This document shows positions 43,094 through 49,870 of a DNA stretch of 64,000 nucleotides, one piece after another. The notes below the pieces were generated by a model. That model made no database searches. It saw only the letters and a program-made list of their open reading frames with translations, and had not been told where the DNA came from. The position numbers and the translations under genes were made by a program. This DNA is from Actinoplanes nipponensis (lineage in GTDB: Bacteria > Actinomycetota > Actinomycetes > Mycobacteriales > Micromonosporaceae): the NCBI RefSeq assembly GCF_016862275.1, contig NZ_BOMQ01000070.1:36810-100809 (forward strand), given 5' to 3'. Position 1 is the first letter of the stretch; every line of letters begins with the position of its first letter.

Positions 43094-43983
43094 CCGGCCT
43101 CGTGCTGTTCGCTGGGCTCGGCACCGGCCTGGGTTTGTGGCTGATCGTCATCGGCTTGTTCCCGCGCCCGCCTCGCCTGGACAAAGTCCTCGACGCCCCT
43201 GCCGGGCTGAACCCGCTCGCCGACGATGCCGAGCCGGTGTCCGGGTGGACGGGCCGGTGGGGGCGCCCGGCAGTGCGGCTGCTGCGCCGTATCGGCCTGC
43301 CGCTCGCCGCGACCCGCCGCGATCTCGCCACCGTCGACAAGCCCGTCGACGTGCACCTCGCCGAACAGGCCACCGCCGCGCTCGCCGGGGTGCTGCTGCC
43401 TCCGGCCGCTGCGACCCTGCTTGCCTTCGGCGGTATCGGCACCGGCCTGGTCGTGCCGGTGGCCGCGTCGCTGATCCTCGGTGTCGCCGGGTTCCTCGCG
43501 CCGGAGCTGTCGGTGCGCGGCGACGCGGCGAAGTACCGGGCGGCGTTCCGCGATGCTCTGTCGTCGTTCCTGGACCTCGTGGTGATCAGCCTCGCGTCCG
43601 GGGCCGGCGTGGATCAGGCCCTGGACGAGGCCGCCCAAGTCGGCTCCGGACCGGCATACAGCGAGCTGCGCTACGCCCTGGCCGAGGCGCGGCTGGCCCG
43701 GGTACCGCCGTGGGACATCCTCGCCGTCCTCGGTCGCCGCGTCGCGGTGCCCGAGTTGCAGCAGCTCGCCGCCAGCGTCGGCCTGGCCGGGACCGAGGGC
43801 GCCCGCGTGCGGGACTCGCTGCGATCCCGGGCGGTGTCGCTACGCGACCGGCAACTCACCGAGGCCGAGGGTGAGGCCAACGCCGCGACCGAGCGGATGT
43901 CGCTGCCGATCGTGGCTCTGTTCGCCGGGTTCCTGATCTTCCTCGGATACCCCGCCGTCGCCGCCGTGCTGAGCGGCCTATGA
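43090..43983 (+). CDS. tadC: TadC-like type II secretion F-domain protein
   Basis: A 297-residue partner of TadB. The T2SF domain is seen in FRDALSSFLDLVVISLASGA and ELQQLAASVGLAGTEGARV, with C-terminal helices LPIVALFAGFLIFLGYP. The ATG at 43090 overlaps the tadB stop. Confidence 0.92.
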   Translation: MTGLVLFAGLGTGLGLWLIVIGLFPRPPRLDKVLDAPAGLNPLADDAEPVSGWTGRWGRPAVRLLRRIGLPLAATRRDLATVDKPVDVHLAEQATAALAGVLLPPAAATLLAFGGIGTGLVVPVAASLILGVAGFLAPELSVRGDAAKYRAAFRDALSSFLDLVVISLASGAGVDQALDEAAQVGSGPAYSELRYALAEARLARVPPWDILAVLGRRVAVPELQQLAASVGLAGTEGARVRDSLRSRAVSLRDRQLTEAEGEANAATERMSLPIVALFAGFLIFLGYPAVAAVLSGL

Positions 43984-44043
43984 GCCTTCCGTAGTTCGCG
44001 AAACCTGAACGTCGTCCTACCGGAACCGAAGGAGGCACCACCC

Positions 44044-44235
44044 ATGTCCGCTCTGCTGAGCTATCTCACCGCCGAGCTGCGGTACCGCTGGCAGCTCGTG
44101 CGCGACACCAAGGACGGCGGCTACACCACCGAGTCCGTCGTCGTCACCGCCGTCCTGATCACGATTGCGCTCGCCGTCATCGCGATCATCGGTACCAAGC
44201 TCGTCGGCAAGGCCAACTCCCTCAACCTGGGCTGA
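44044..44235 (+). CDS. Flp-type pilin (small pilin)
   Basis: A 63-residue prepilin. The ATG at 44044 follows AAGGAGG at 8-nt spacing. A 25-residue basic leader ends in DG, followed by GYTTESVVVTAVLITIALAV. Cleavage after the first Gly puts Glu at +5, the class III prepilin rule. It is the probable major pilin of the system. Confidence 0.88.
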   Translation: MSALLSYLTAELRYRWQLVRDTKDGGYTTESVVVTAVLITIALAVIAIIGTKLVGKANSLNLG

Positions 44236-44237
44236 CC

Positions 44238-44750
44238 GTGATGGCAAGGATCGTCCGAGTCCGCCGTGCCCCGCGCCGTCCCCCGTCGGCGGCGGGTACG
44301 GCCGGGTGGCTGCGTGCCCGCTGGCGGCGCGCGGCCACCCGCCCGGACGAAGGCGCCGCCACCGCCGAGCTGGTCATCGCGATGCCGCTGGTGCTGCTCA
44401 TGGTGATGTTCGTGATCCAGGCCGGGGTGTGGATGCACGCCACCCACGTGGCACAAGCCGCCGCCACCCGCGCGGCGAGTACCGCCGCCGCCTACCAAGG
44501 CAGCGCCGCCGCCGGACAGAGCGCCGGGGCGCGGACCCTCGCCGCGATCGGCAGCGGCGTGCTCAAGTCGCCGGCGGTCTCGGTGACTCGGACCGCGACG
44601 CAGGTTCGCGTCGAGGTGACCGGCACGGCCGCGACCGTCGTGCCCGGCGTGCGGTGGCGGGTCCGAGCGGTGGTGGTACGCCCAGTCGAGCGGTTCGTGC
44701 CCATTTCCCGTGAGTTCGAGATTTCTGAAGCATCGCCGGCCGGGAACTGA
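44238..44750 (+). CDS. TadE-like pseudopilin
   Basis: A 170-residue protein with a basic N-terminus and one transmembrane helix preceded by EGAATAELVIAMPLVL; Gly then Glu at +5 fits prepilin processing. The remainder is extracellular (QAAATRAASTAAAYQGSAAA). It starts 2 bp after flp. The gene ends only 58 bp before the recombinase cassette, and a 13-bp repeat shared with the other side of the cassette lies within its last 45 bp. Confidence 0.88.
   Translation: MMARIVRVRRAPRRPPSAAGTAGWLRARWRRAATRPDEGAATAELVIAMPLVLLMVMFVIQAGVWMHATHVAQAAATRAASTAAAYQGSAAAGQSAGARTLAAIGSGVLKSPAVSVTRTATQVRVEVTGTAATVVPGVRWRVRAVVVRPVERFVPISREFEISEASPAGN
44706..44718. repeat. 13-bp inverted repeat flanking the recombinase cassette, left copy
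   Basis: TCCCGTGAGTTCG lies here inside the 3' end of the TadE gene. Its exact reverse complement is at 48859-48871, just before the next TadE-like gene. The pair brackets the four-gene recombinase cassette. Confidence 0.5.
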
Positions 44751-44808
44751 AGGGCGGTTGGCCGTGAAGAGCGTAGCTGAGGGCTTCGGTTCGTGTACTC
44801 GCGTGTGG

Positions 44809-46539
44809 TCAGCCTTGCCGTGGTCCGGGGTCAAGCTCGGGATGGCTCAGGGCGGCGGTGTAGAGCACTGCGCCGGCGGGGGTGAGTCCGAACAGGATGC
44901 AGATGCGTTTGATGTCGCCGCCGGTCGCGATGACCTCGTTGAGGATCCGGTCGGTGCGGATGCCGCGGGCGGCGGTGCCGAGTTGCAGTCCGAGCCAGCG
45001 TCCCCCGACGGGTTTGAGTTCCAGGGCGGTGCGCCTGTGGATGAACAGGTGTGGGTTGGCGGTGTTCGGCCAGGTGGCAGTGCGGTAGTCGAGGTAGGCG
45101 GCCAGCCGGATGAGGACGGGTTCGGCGAGCGGGATGACGCGGCCGTCGAGGTGCAGCCGTCGGTCGCGGATGTCGGTGGTCGTCAGGTTGCGCAGCTGTC
45201 CTGGTGTCAGGGCGTGGAAGGCCAGCAGCGCGGCGAGCGCGGCTCGGGTGGGGTCGGGAGAGTTGAGGGCGTCGCGGATGACGTCGAAGTCGGCCGGTTC
45301 AGGGCCGCGGGTGTGCGGGGCGCCGAGCTTGATGTGCAGGGTGGGGTCGCGGAAGACGACCTTGTGTCCCTTGAGGGTGTGGAAGATCGAGCGCAGCGCG
45401 GAGCCGGTCAGATAGCGGGGCCTGCCTTCGTCGGCAGCGGCGATGGCGTCCAGGACATGTTGGCGGGTGATCTCGCGCAGCGACTCGTATCCATCGCCGG
45501 CCCAGGTGTGCAGCGTGGGCAGGGCTGCGTTGAGCTTGTAACGGATGGTGCCGTGGTTGCGGGCACGGCTGCGAGGCGCACTGGTCTTGTGGCCGTGGAA
45601 CAGGACGTCGAACCAGACCTGAAGCTCGGCACGCATCTGGGCGGGCAGGTCAATGACCTTGCCGGCGAACCAGGTCTTCAGGGCCGGGGTCAGGTCGTCG
45701 TCAAGCATGTCGATGCCCGCGAGGAACTCGCGCAACAACCGAGTGGCCCGGCCGGTGGGGCCGAGATCGCGGATGAGGCTGGTCTTGATGCGAGCGCCAG
45801 GGGTGTCTTGCAGGCCGAGGACGGCGTTGAGGCCGCTGCGGGCCTTCTTGCAGGTGCTCGGGCTCCAGCCGCGTTGGGCGGCGTGGTCTTCCAGCAGGTC
45901 GGTGAGTGCCTGCGCGGCGTGCGGGTCGGGCGGTGGAGGCAGGACGATGCCGGGACGCAGGCTGCGGCGCGCGTCGAACAGGACGAGTTGCTCGTGGTCG
46001 ACGGGTCGGATCGGCGCAGCGGTGCTGCGGGCTCGGGGCTCGACGGCTATCGGTGTGCGGGAGGCGGAGCCGCGTGCGGCCAGTGGTGTGCTGAACATGT
46101 TCGCGATGAACAACTGCTGGCCGTCTTTGTTCGCCTCGGCGAGCGACAGACCGGTGCGGCTCCAGCGGAGCATGGCGGCTTGCCGCCAGCACAGCCGGCA
46201 GAACCGGCGCTCGTCGACGGGGAGGTGGCGGCGGCAGCCCGTGCAGGTGCCGTAGGTGTTCTTGGTGCGCCAGTTGACGCAGCCCCAGCACAGGTACTTG
46301 GTGTGGCGGGTGACGCCCCAGCCGAGGCAGTGCTTGCAGGAGGTGACGTGCTGCGGAGCGGCCGGGTGGCACCGTCCGCAGAGCCCGGCGGAGTAGTAAC
46401 CGTCCGCTGCGGTGCAGGCGCGGCAGGGCGGCGGGGTGAACGGCCCGCCGGGCAGGCACTGGTAGCAGAAGTCGACGCGTGGGTTGGTGAACGCGACGGG
46501 GTTGGCGCGGCAGACCGGACAGAGCTTGGGTGGACTCAT
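44809..46539 (-). CDS. Zinc-finger tyrosine-recombinase-like protein with eroded active site
   Basis: A 576-residue protein. The N-terminal 140 residues hold about six CxxC-type knuckles (LCPVCRANP, FCYQCLPGG, PCRACTAADG, LCGRCHPAAP, CKHCLGWG, TCTGCRRH, FCRLCWRQ). The rest has the layout of a tyrosine recombinase, ending VLYTAAL where the catalytic Tyr is expected. The box I Arg is absent (HALTPGQLRNL) and no HxLRH motif is visible. It could be a DNA-binding accessory of the canonical recombinase next to it. Its ATG at 46539 overlaps the stop of the XRE gene. Confidence 0.75.
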   Translation of the reverse strand: MSPPKLCPVCRANPVAFTNPRVDFCYQCLPGGPFTPPPCRACTAADGYYSAGLCGRCHPAAPQHVTSCKHCLGWGVTRHTKYLCWGCVNWRTKNTYGTCTGCRRHLPVDERRFCRLCWRQAAMLRWSRTGLSLAEANKDGQQLFIANMFSTPLAARGSASRTPIAVEPRARSTAAPIRPVDHEQLVLFDARRSLRPGIVLPPPPDPHAAQALTDLLEDHAAQRGWSPSTCKKARSGLNAVLGLQDTPGARIKTSLIRDLGPTGRATRLLREFLAGIDMLDDDLTPALKTWFAGKVIDLPAQMRAELQVWFDVLFHGHKTSAPRSRARNHGTIRYKLNAALPTLHTWAGDGYESLREITRQHVLDAIAAADEGRPRYLTGSALRSIFHTLKGHKVVFRDPTLHIKLGAPHTRGPEPADFDVIRDALNSPDPTRAALAALLAFHALTPGQLRNLTTTDIRDRRLHLDGRVIPLAEPVLIRLAAYLDYRTATWPNTANPHLFIHRRTALELKPVGGRWLGLQLGTAARGIRTDRILNEVIATGGDIKRICILFGLTPAGAVLYTAALSHPELDPGPRQG

Positions 46540-46880
46540 GCCGGTGGTGCGGAGCGGCGCCGGCCGGGCCGAGGCGTGACCGCCGCAGTCCGGTCGGCCG
46601 TGGTCTCGCCCGAAGCGGCGCGTGACGCCGGCGCCTTGGCGGCGGGCTTGCGGGCGGCGACCTTCTCCGGTTCGGAGATCAACAGATCCGCGGGGGTGCA
46701 GTCGAGGACCGTGCAGATGACGTCGAGGTCGTCGAGCCGGATCGTGGTCGGGGTGCCGGTCCACAGCGCGGACATCTTTCCGGCGCTGATCTCCAGCCCG
46801 GCCTCCAGTAGGCGGCGGCGCAGCTCGGTGGACTTCCAGATGCCCTGCTGGGCGGCGTGCAGTCGCAGGTTCCAGCGCAC
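46536..46880 (-). CDS. Small XRE-type regulator of the recombinase cassette
   Basis: A 114-residue protein: a Cro/CI-type HTH (STELRRRLLEAGLEISAGKM; DDLDVICTVLDCTPADLL) followed by a disordered Ala/Lys/Arg tail. The GTG at 46880 has GGAAGG 8 nt upstream. Coupled by ATGA to the zinc-finger recombinase gene, it probably controls the cassette. Confidence 0.8.
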   Translation of the reverse strand: MRWNLRLHAAQQGIWKSTELRRRLLEAGLEISAGKMSALWTGTPTTIRLDDLDVICTVLDCTPADLLISEPEKVAARKPAAKAPASRAASGETTADRTAAVTPRPGRRRSAPPA

Positions 46881-46966
46881 GGGACTACCTTCCCTGGTCA
46901 GCGAATCGGTCGGCGACGCGCTGCTTGGCGGCAGCCCACGCACGGTCGATGTGGTTGTCGTGGACG
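46879..46966. repeat. 88-bp imperfect direct repeat (partner at 47614-47701)
   Basis: This segment is about 80-85% identical to 47614-47701 in the same orientation. It covers the recombinase 3' end, the stop, and the first bases of the following gene. The two copies flank the nucleotidyltransferase gene, suggesting it arrived by recombination between, or duplication of, int-XRE units. Confidence 0.7.
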
Positions 46967-47016
46967 AGCTCCGGCGACGTCAGATGCTCCAACTGCCTGA
47001 ACTGATGTCCTGCCAT
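46885..47016 (-). pseudogene. Remnant of a second tyrosine recombinase C-terminus
   Basis: A frame beginning MAGHQFRQLEHLTSPEL continues VHDNHIDRAWAAAKQRVADR, which matches the end of the intact recombinase (VHNDHIDRAWAAANQRVTDR). The catalytic Tyr position reads ELV, so the product would be inactive. It lies between the nucleotidyltransferase and the XRE gene and has no clear ribosome site. Confidence 0.65.
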
Positions 47017-47037
47017 GACTGCCGATTGGTCGTGTCG

Positions 47038-47499
47038 TCAGGGTTGGCAGGCGCGGATCAGGTTGTCGAGCGCGCCGGTGGGGTCGTGCAGAGTACGGGC
47101 GCCATCGGTGACGACTCGACGGGTGCCGGCGTCGAGCGGATGGGTGCTGGCCCAGTCTGGCGAGCCGATATTGATCTCGACCTCGAGGCCGGAGGAGGTG
47201 CAGAAGCGTCGTTCGGTGACTGCACCCCAGGACTGCACCCGGATCAGGTCACCGATGGCCAGTTCGTGCGCCCAGGTGTTGTCGACGTATCGGACCTCGT
47301 CGGTGGTGAGCAGGACGAGGTCGATGTCCGAGTCGGGCCGGGCCGCGTTTCGGGCGTAGGAGCCGGCCAGGAGCAGGCCGACAACGTCAGTGCGGTGTTC
47401 GGCCCACCGCGTGACACGGCCGATGATCTCGTCTACTTCGGCGACACGCTCCGGCGAGAGTGCGGTCGGTTCATGGGTAGCCGATTGGTCGTTGTGCAT
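47038..47499 (-). CDS. MNT-type nucleotidyltransferase
   Basis: A 153-residue protein. The ATG at 47499 follows GGGAGA. The nucleotidyltransferase core is LLLAGSYARNAARPDSDIDL: GS, then D-x-D, with a third acidic residue in EVEINIG. Such proteins transfer nucleotides to antibiotics, RNA or toxins; stand-alone MNT proteins are often antitoxins, but no HEPN toxin gene is adjacent. It seems to be an insertion between recombinase and regulator. Confidence 0.85.
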   Translation of the reverse strand: MHNDQSATHEPTALSPERVAEVDEIIGRVTRWAEHRTDVVGLLLAGSYARNAARPDSDIDLVLLTTDEVRYVDNTWAHELAIGDLIRVQSWGAVTERRFCTSSGLEVEINIGSPDWASTHPLDAGTRRVVTDGARTLHDPTGALDNLIRACQP

Positions 47500-47619
47500 C
47501 AGGCTGTCTCCCTGGCTGATGTGATGGCTGGAGTCGGCGCTCAGCTGGAACTGGGTGGTGACTCGGTCTGGTCTGGGCCGCAACTCGAGCCCGCGGAGCC
47601 GTTCGCTGAGCACACCGGA

Positions 47620-48711
47620 CTACGTCCCTTGGCCGGTGAATCGGTCAGTGACGCGCTGGTTGGCGGCAGCCCACGCGCGGTCGATATGGTCGTTATGGAC
47701 GTGGATATATCGGGTTGTAGTGGACAGCCATTCGTGCCCGAGCAATTCTTGGATCGCCTTGAGGTCCATGCCTCGGGCATACAGCGCCGAGGCGCAGTGG
47801 TGACGCAACCCGTGCGGGGTCAGCCGTCCCGTCCAGGCGGGCAGCCACCGCTTGACGGCCTGCGCCAATCCGGAGCGCAGTGCGTCGTCGCCGACACGAG
47901 TGCAGCGGCCGGTGAGCCGGTCGTAGCGTTCGCTGGGCAGCAGCGGCGCGTCCGGGTCGGTCGGGTCGTCGCCGAACTGGCCGCGCACGTCGGTCAGCCA
48001 CCAGAACATCAACTGGTCGACCGAATTGATCGCAGGCACCATCCGCGGCTTCGGGCCGCGGCCCATGCTGCCCTTGCCGAACCGCACATGCAGCCGGCCG
48101 TGCTCGCCGAGATCGGGACGCCAGTCGCGGATGTCAAGCCGCACCGTCTCGGTGATACGCAGTCCGGCGCGGCGCCACAGCGACGCGGCGAAGTAGTCGC
48201 GGGCCGCGGGAAGGTACTTGCGAGCCGAGGGCACCGCGTCACGCCAGGCGTCGAACAGCACCGCCACGTCGGTCTCCGGCGGGGGGACGCGGACGGTGTC
48301 GCGATCGACCTTCGCCGGCCGGTTGAACTCGTCCACCGGCTGGACGACCACGGCACCGGTCAGGGTGTGGATGTCGCCCTGGTAGCGGTCGATGACGAAC
48401 TGGTAGAACCGCGCCAACGTCCACGCCTTGCTCTGCACGGTGCTGCGCGCATTGCCGCGCTCGCGCCGCTGGTGAGCCAGGAAACGGTCGGCGTCCTGCG
48501 GTCCGACGGTCCACAAGGGGCGGCCGAGGAAACGCAGGAACTCGAACACGGTCGAGCGTTCCTGCGCGATGTGGCCGTCGGTCAAGCCGGCACCCACCGC
48601 GGCGAGGGCGTACTGGTCGACCAGCTCCTGCTCAAGCTCCTCCATCGCCTGCGGCGCCGGGTTCCTGAACCGCTCCGCGGACCCGATCGAGCGCACCACC
48701 GCCAGACCCAT
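47620..48711 (-). CDS. Tyrosine recombinase/integrase
   Basis: A 363-residue canonical tyrosine recombinase. The SAM-like core-binding domain (DADRFLAHQRRERGNARSTV) precedes the catalytic domain: Arg in WRRAGLRITETVRL, HxLRH in HGLRHHCASAL, His in LLGHEWLSTTT and Tyr in TRYIHVHND. All catalytic residues are present. The ATG at 48711 follows GGAG at 5-nt spacing; GTG at 48717 is an alternative. It leads the minus-strand cassette inserted in the pilus cluster. It may move the cassette itself or the whole island. Confidence 0.93.
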   Translation of the reverse strand: MGLAVVRSIGSAERFRNPAPQAMEELEQELVDQYALAAVGAGLTDGHIAQERSTVFEFLRFLGRPLWTVGPQDADRFLAHQRRERGNARSTVQSKAWTLARFYQFVIDRYQGDIHTLTGAVVVQPVDEFNRPAKVDRDTVRVPPPETDVAVLFDAWRDAVPSARKYLPAARDYFAASLWRRAGLRITETVRLDIRDWRPDLGEHGRLHVRFGKGSMGRGPKPRMVPAINSVDQLMFWWLTDVRGQFGDDPTDPDAPLLPSERYDRLTGRCTRVGDDALRSGLAQAVKRWLPAWTGRLTPHGLRHHCASALYARGMDLKAIQELLGHEWLSTTTRYIHVHNDHIDRAWAAANQRVTDRFTGQGT

Positions 48712-48858
48712 GAGCACTCCGCTTCAGCGAGACCAACGAAGCCACGAAGATACCCGGCAACCTTCAGGAATTTCAATGTCTCATCGGAATTTGGACCGAG
48801 GCAGTCGAGACGCTATGCACCAGGAAGAACACTCCTGTCAGCGAAGAACCCCGGAGAA

Positions 48859-48871
48859 CGAACTCACGGGA
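48859..48871. repeat. 13-bp inverted repeat flanking the recombinase cassette, right copy
   Basis: CGAACTCACGGGA is the exact reverse complement of 44706-44718. It lies 36 bp before the next TadE-like gene. Confidence 0.5.
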
Positions 48872-48906
48872 TGTCCTGCAGAAGATCTGGCGGCGGGAGG
48901 ACCCTC

Positions 48907-49383
48907 ATGACCGGCGAAACCGTGCCGAGTCGGCTCCGGGCCGGGCTGGCGGGCCGGTGGCGGCGAGTCACCGCTACCGGCGACGCCGGGTCCAGCACGG
49001 CAGAGGTGACCCTGCTGGCCCCGCTGCTCGTGGCTGTCCTGTTGTTCGTCGTGCTGTGCGGGCGGCTCGTCGCTGTGCAGCTCGATGTGGACGCCGCCGC
49101 CAGCGGCGCGGCCCGCACCGGCTCCATCGCCCGTACCGAATCGGCGGCCCGCGCCCAAGCCGAACGCGCGGCCCGCGACACTCTCGCCGGACGTGGATTG
49201 GCCTGCTCCAACGCCGCCGTGTCCGTGTCCACCGGTGGGTTACGTGCTGGCGGCGCGGTCACCGTGACTGTGTCGTGTCGGGTTCCGCTGGCGGATCTCG
49301 TATTGCTCGGGGTGCCCGGGAGCCGGGTGGTTTCGGCCACGGCGACCTCACCCATCGACCAATGGCGTGGAGGGCCAGCGTGA
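48907..49383 (+). CDS. TadE-like pseudopilin
   Basis: A 158-residue pseudopilin. The ATG at 48907 follows GGGAGG. The N-terminus carries GDAGSSTAEVTLLAPLLVAV; Gly followed by Glu at +5 fits prepilin cleavage. The extracellular part has ASGAARTGSIARTESAARAQ and a C-terminal strand region ending DQWRGGPA. It continues the pilus operon after the cassette; its stop overlaps the next start. Confidence 0.87.
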   Translation: MTGETVPSRLRAGLAGRWRRVTATGDAGSSTAEVTLLAPLLVAVLLFVVLCGRLVAVQLDVDAAASGAARTGSIARTESAARAQAERAARDTLAGRGLACSNAAVSVSTGGLRAGGAVTVTVSCRVPLADLVLLGVPGSRVVSATATSPIDQWRGGPA

Positions 49384-49838
49384 GAAACCTGATCGCCGTC
49401 GCGGTGCGATGGGTCCAGAGGCGCACCGGCGGAAGCGACTCCGGGCAGGTGACCCCCTTCGCCGTGATCCTCACCGTGGCGTTGTTCGCGGTGGCAGGGC
49501 TGGTCCTCGACGGCGGGCTAGCACTGTCGGCGAAGGTGCAGGCCCTCGATGTCGCCCAGGCCGCGGCGAGGGCCGGGGCCCAACAGCTCGATCTCGTGCG
49601 GTACCGCACCACCAACGTCGCCGTGCTCGACCCGGGCCGCGCCGCCTCAGCCGCCCGCGCCTGGCTGGCTACCGCCGGGGTGAGCGGTGACGCGAGCGCC
49701 ACCACCGCGACGGTCACCGTGACCGTGCGCCGCACCAGCAACACCCAGCTCCTGCAACTCGTCGGCGTCGGACAGATTCACGTGTCCGCGTCTGCAACGG
49801 CGACCGCCGTGCAGGGCGTCACCGCACCCAACCCGTAA
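49380..49838 (+). CDS. TadG/TadE-like membrane protein
   Basis: A 152-residue protein from GTG 49380. A single helix follows GQVTPFAVILTVALFAVAGL, the usual start of actinobacterial TadG-like proteins; it lacks the +5 Glu. The remaining sequence (LALSAKVQALDVAQAAARAG) is typical of this family. Minor pilin or anchoring role is inferred. Confidence 0.85.
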   Translation: MRNLIAVAVRWVQRRTGGSDSGQVTPFAVILTVALFAVAGLVLDGGLALSAKVQALDVAQAAARAGAQQLDLVRYRTTNVAVLDPGRAASAARAWLATAGVSGDASATTATVTVTVRRTSNTQLLQLVGVGQIHVSASATATAVQGVTAPNP

Positions 49839-49870
49839 CCGCGACGAACCTAGGAACGGAGCGCCCGACC

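Noticed and set aside
47038..47499. An MNT-HEPN toxin-antitoxin pair
   Set aside because: The nucleotidyltransferase is clear, but neither neighbour has a HEPN motif (RxxxxH).
44710..49383. A 1557-residue plus-strand open frame across the recombinase cassette
   Set aside because: It is the antisense of four minus-strand genes with clear domains; only its last 159 codons are the real TadE-like gene.
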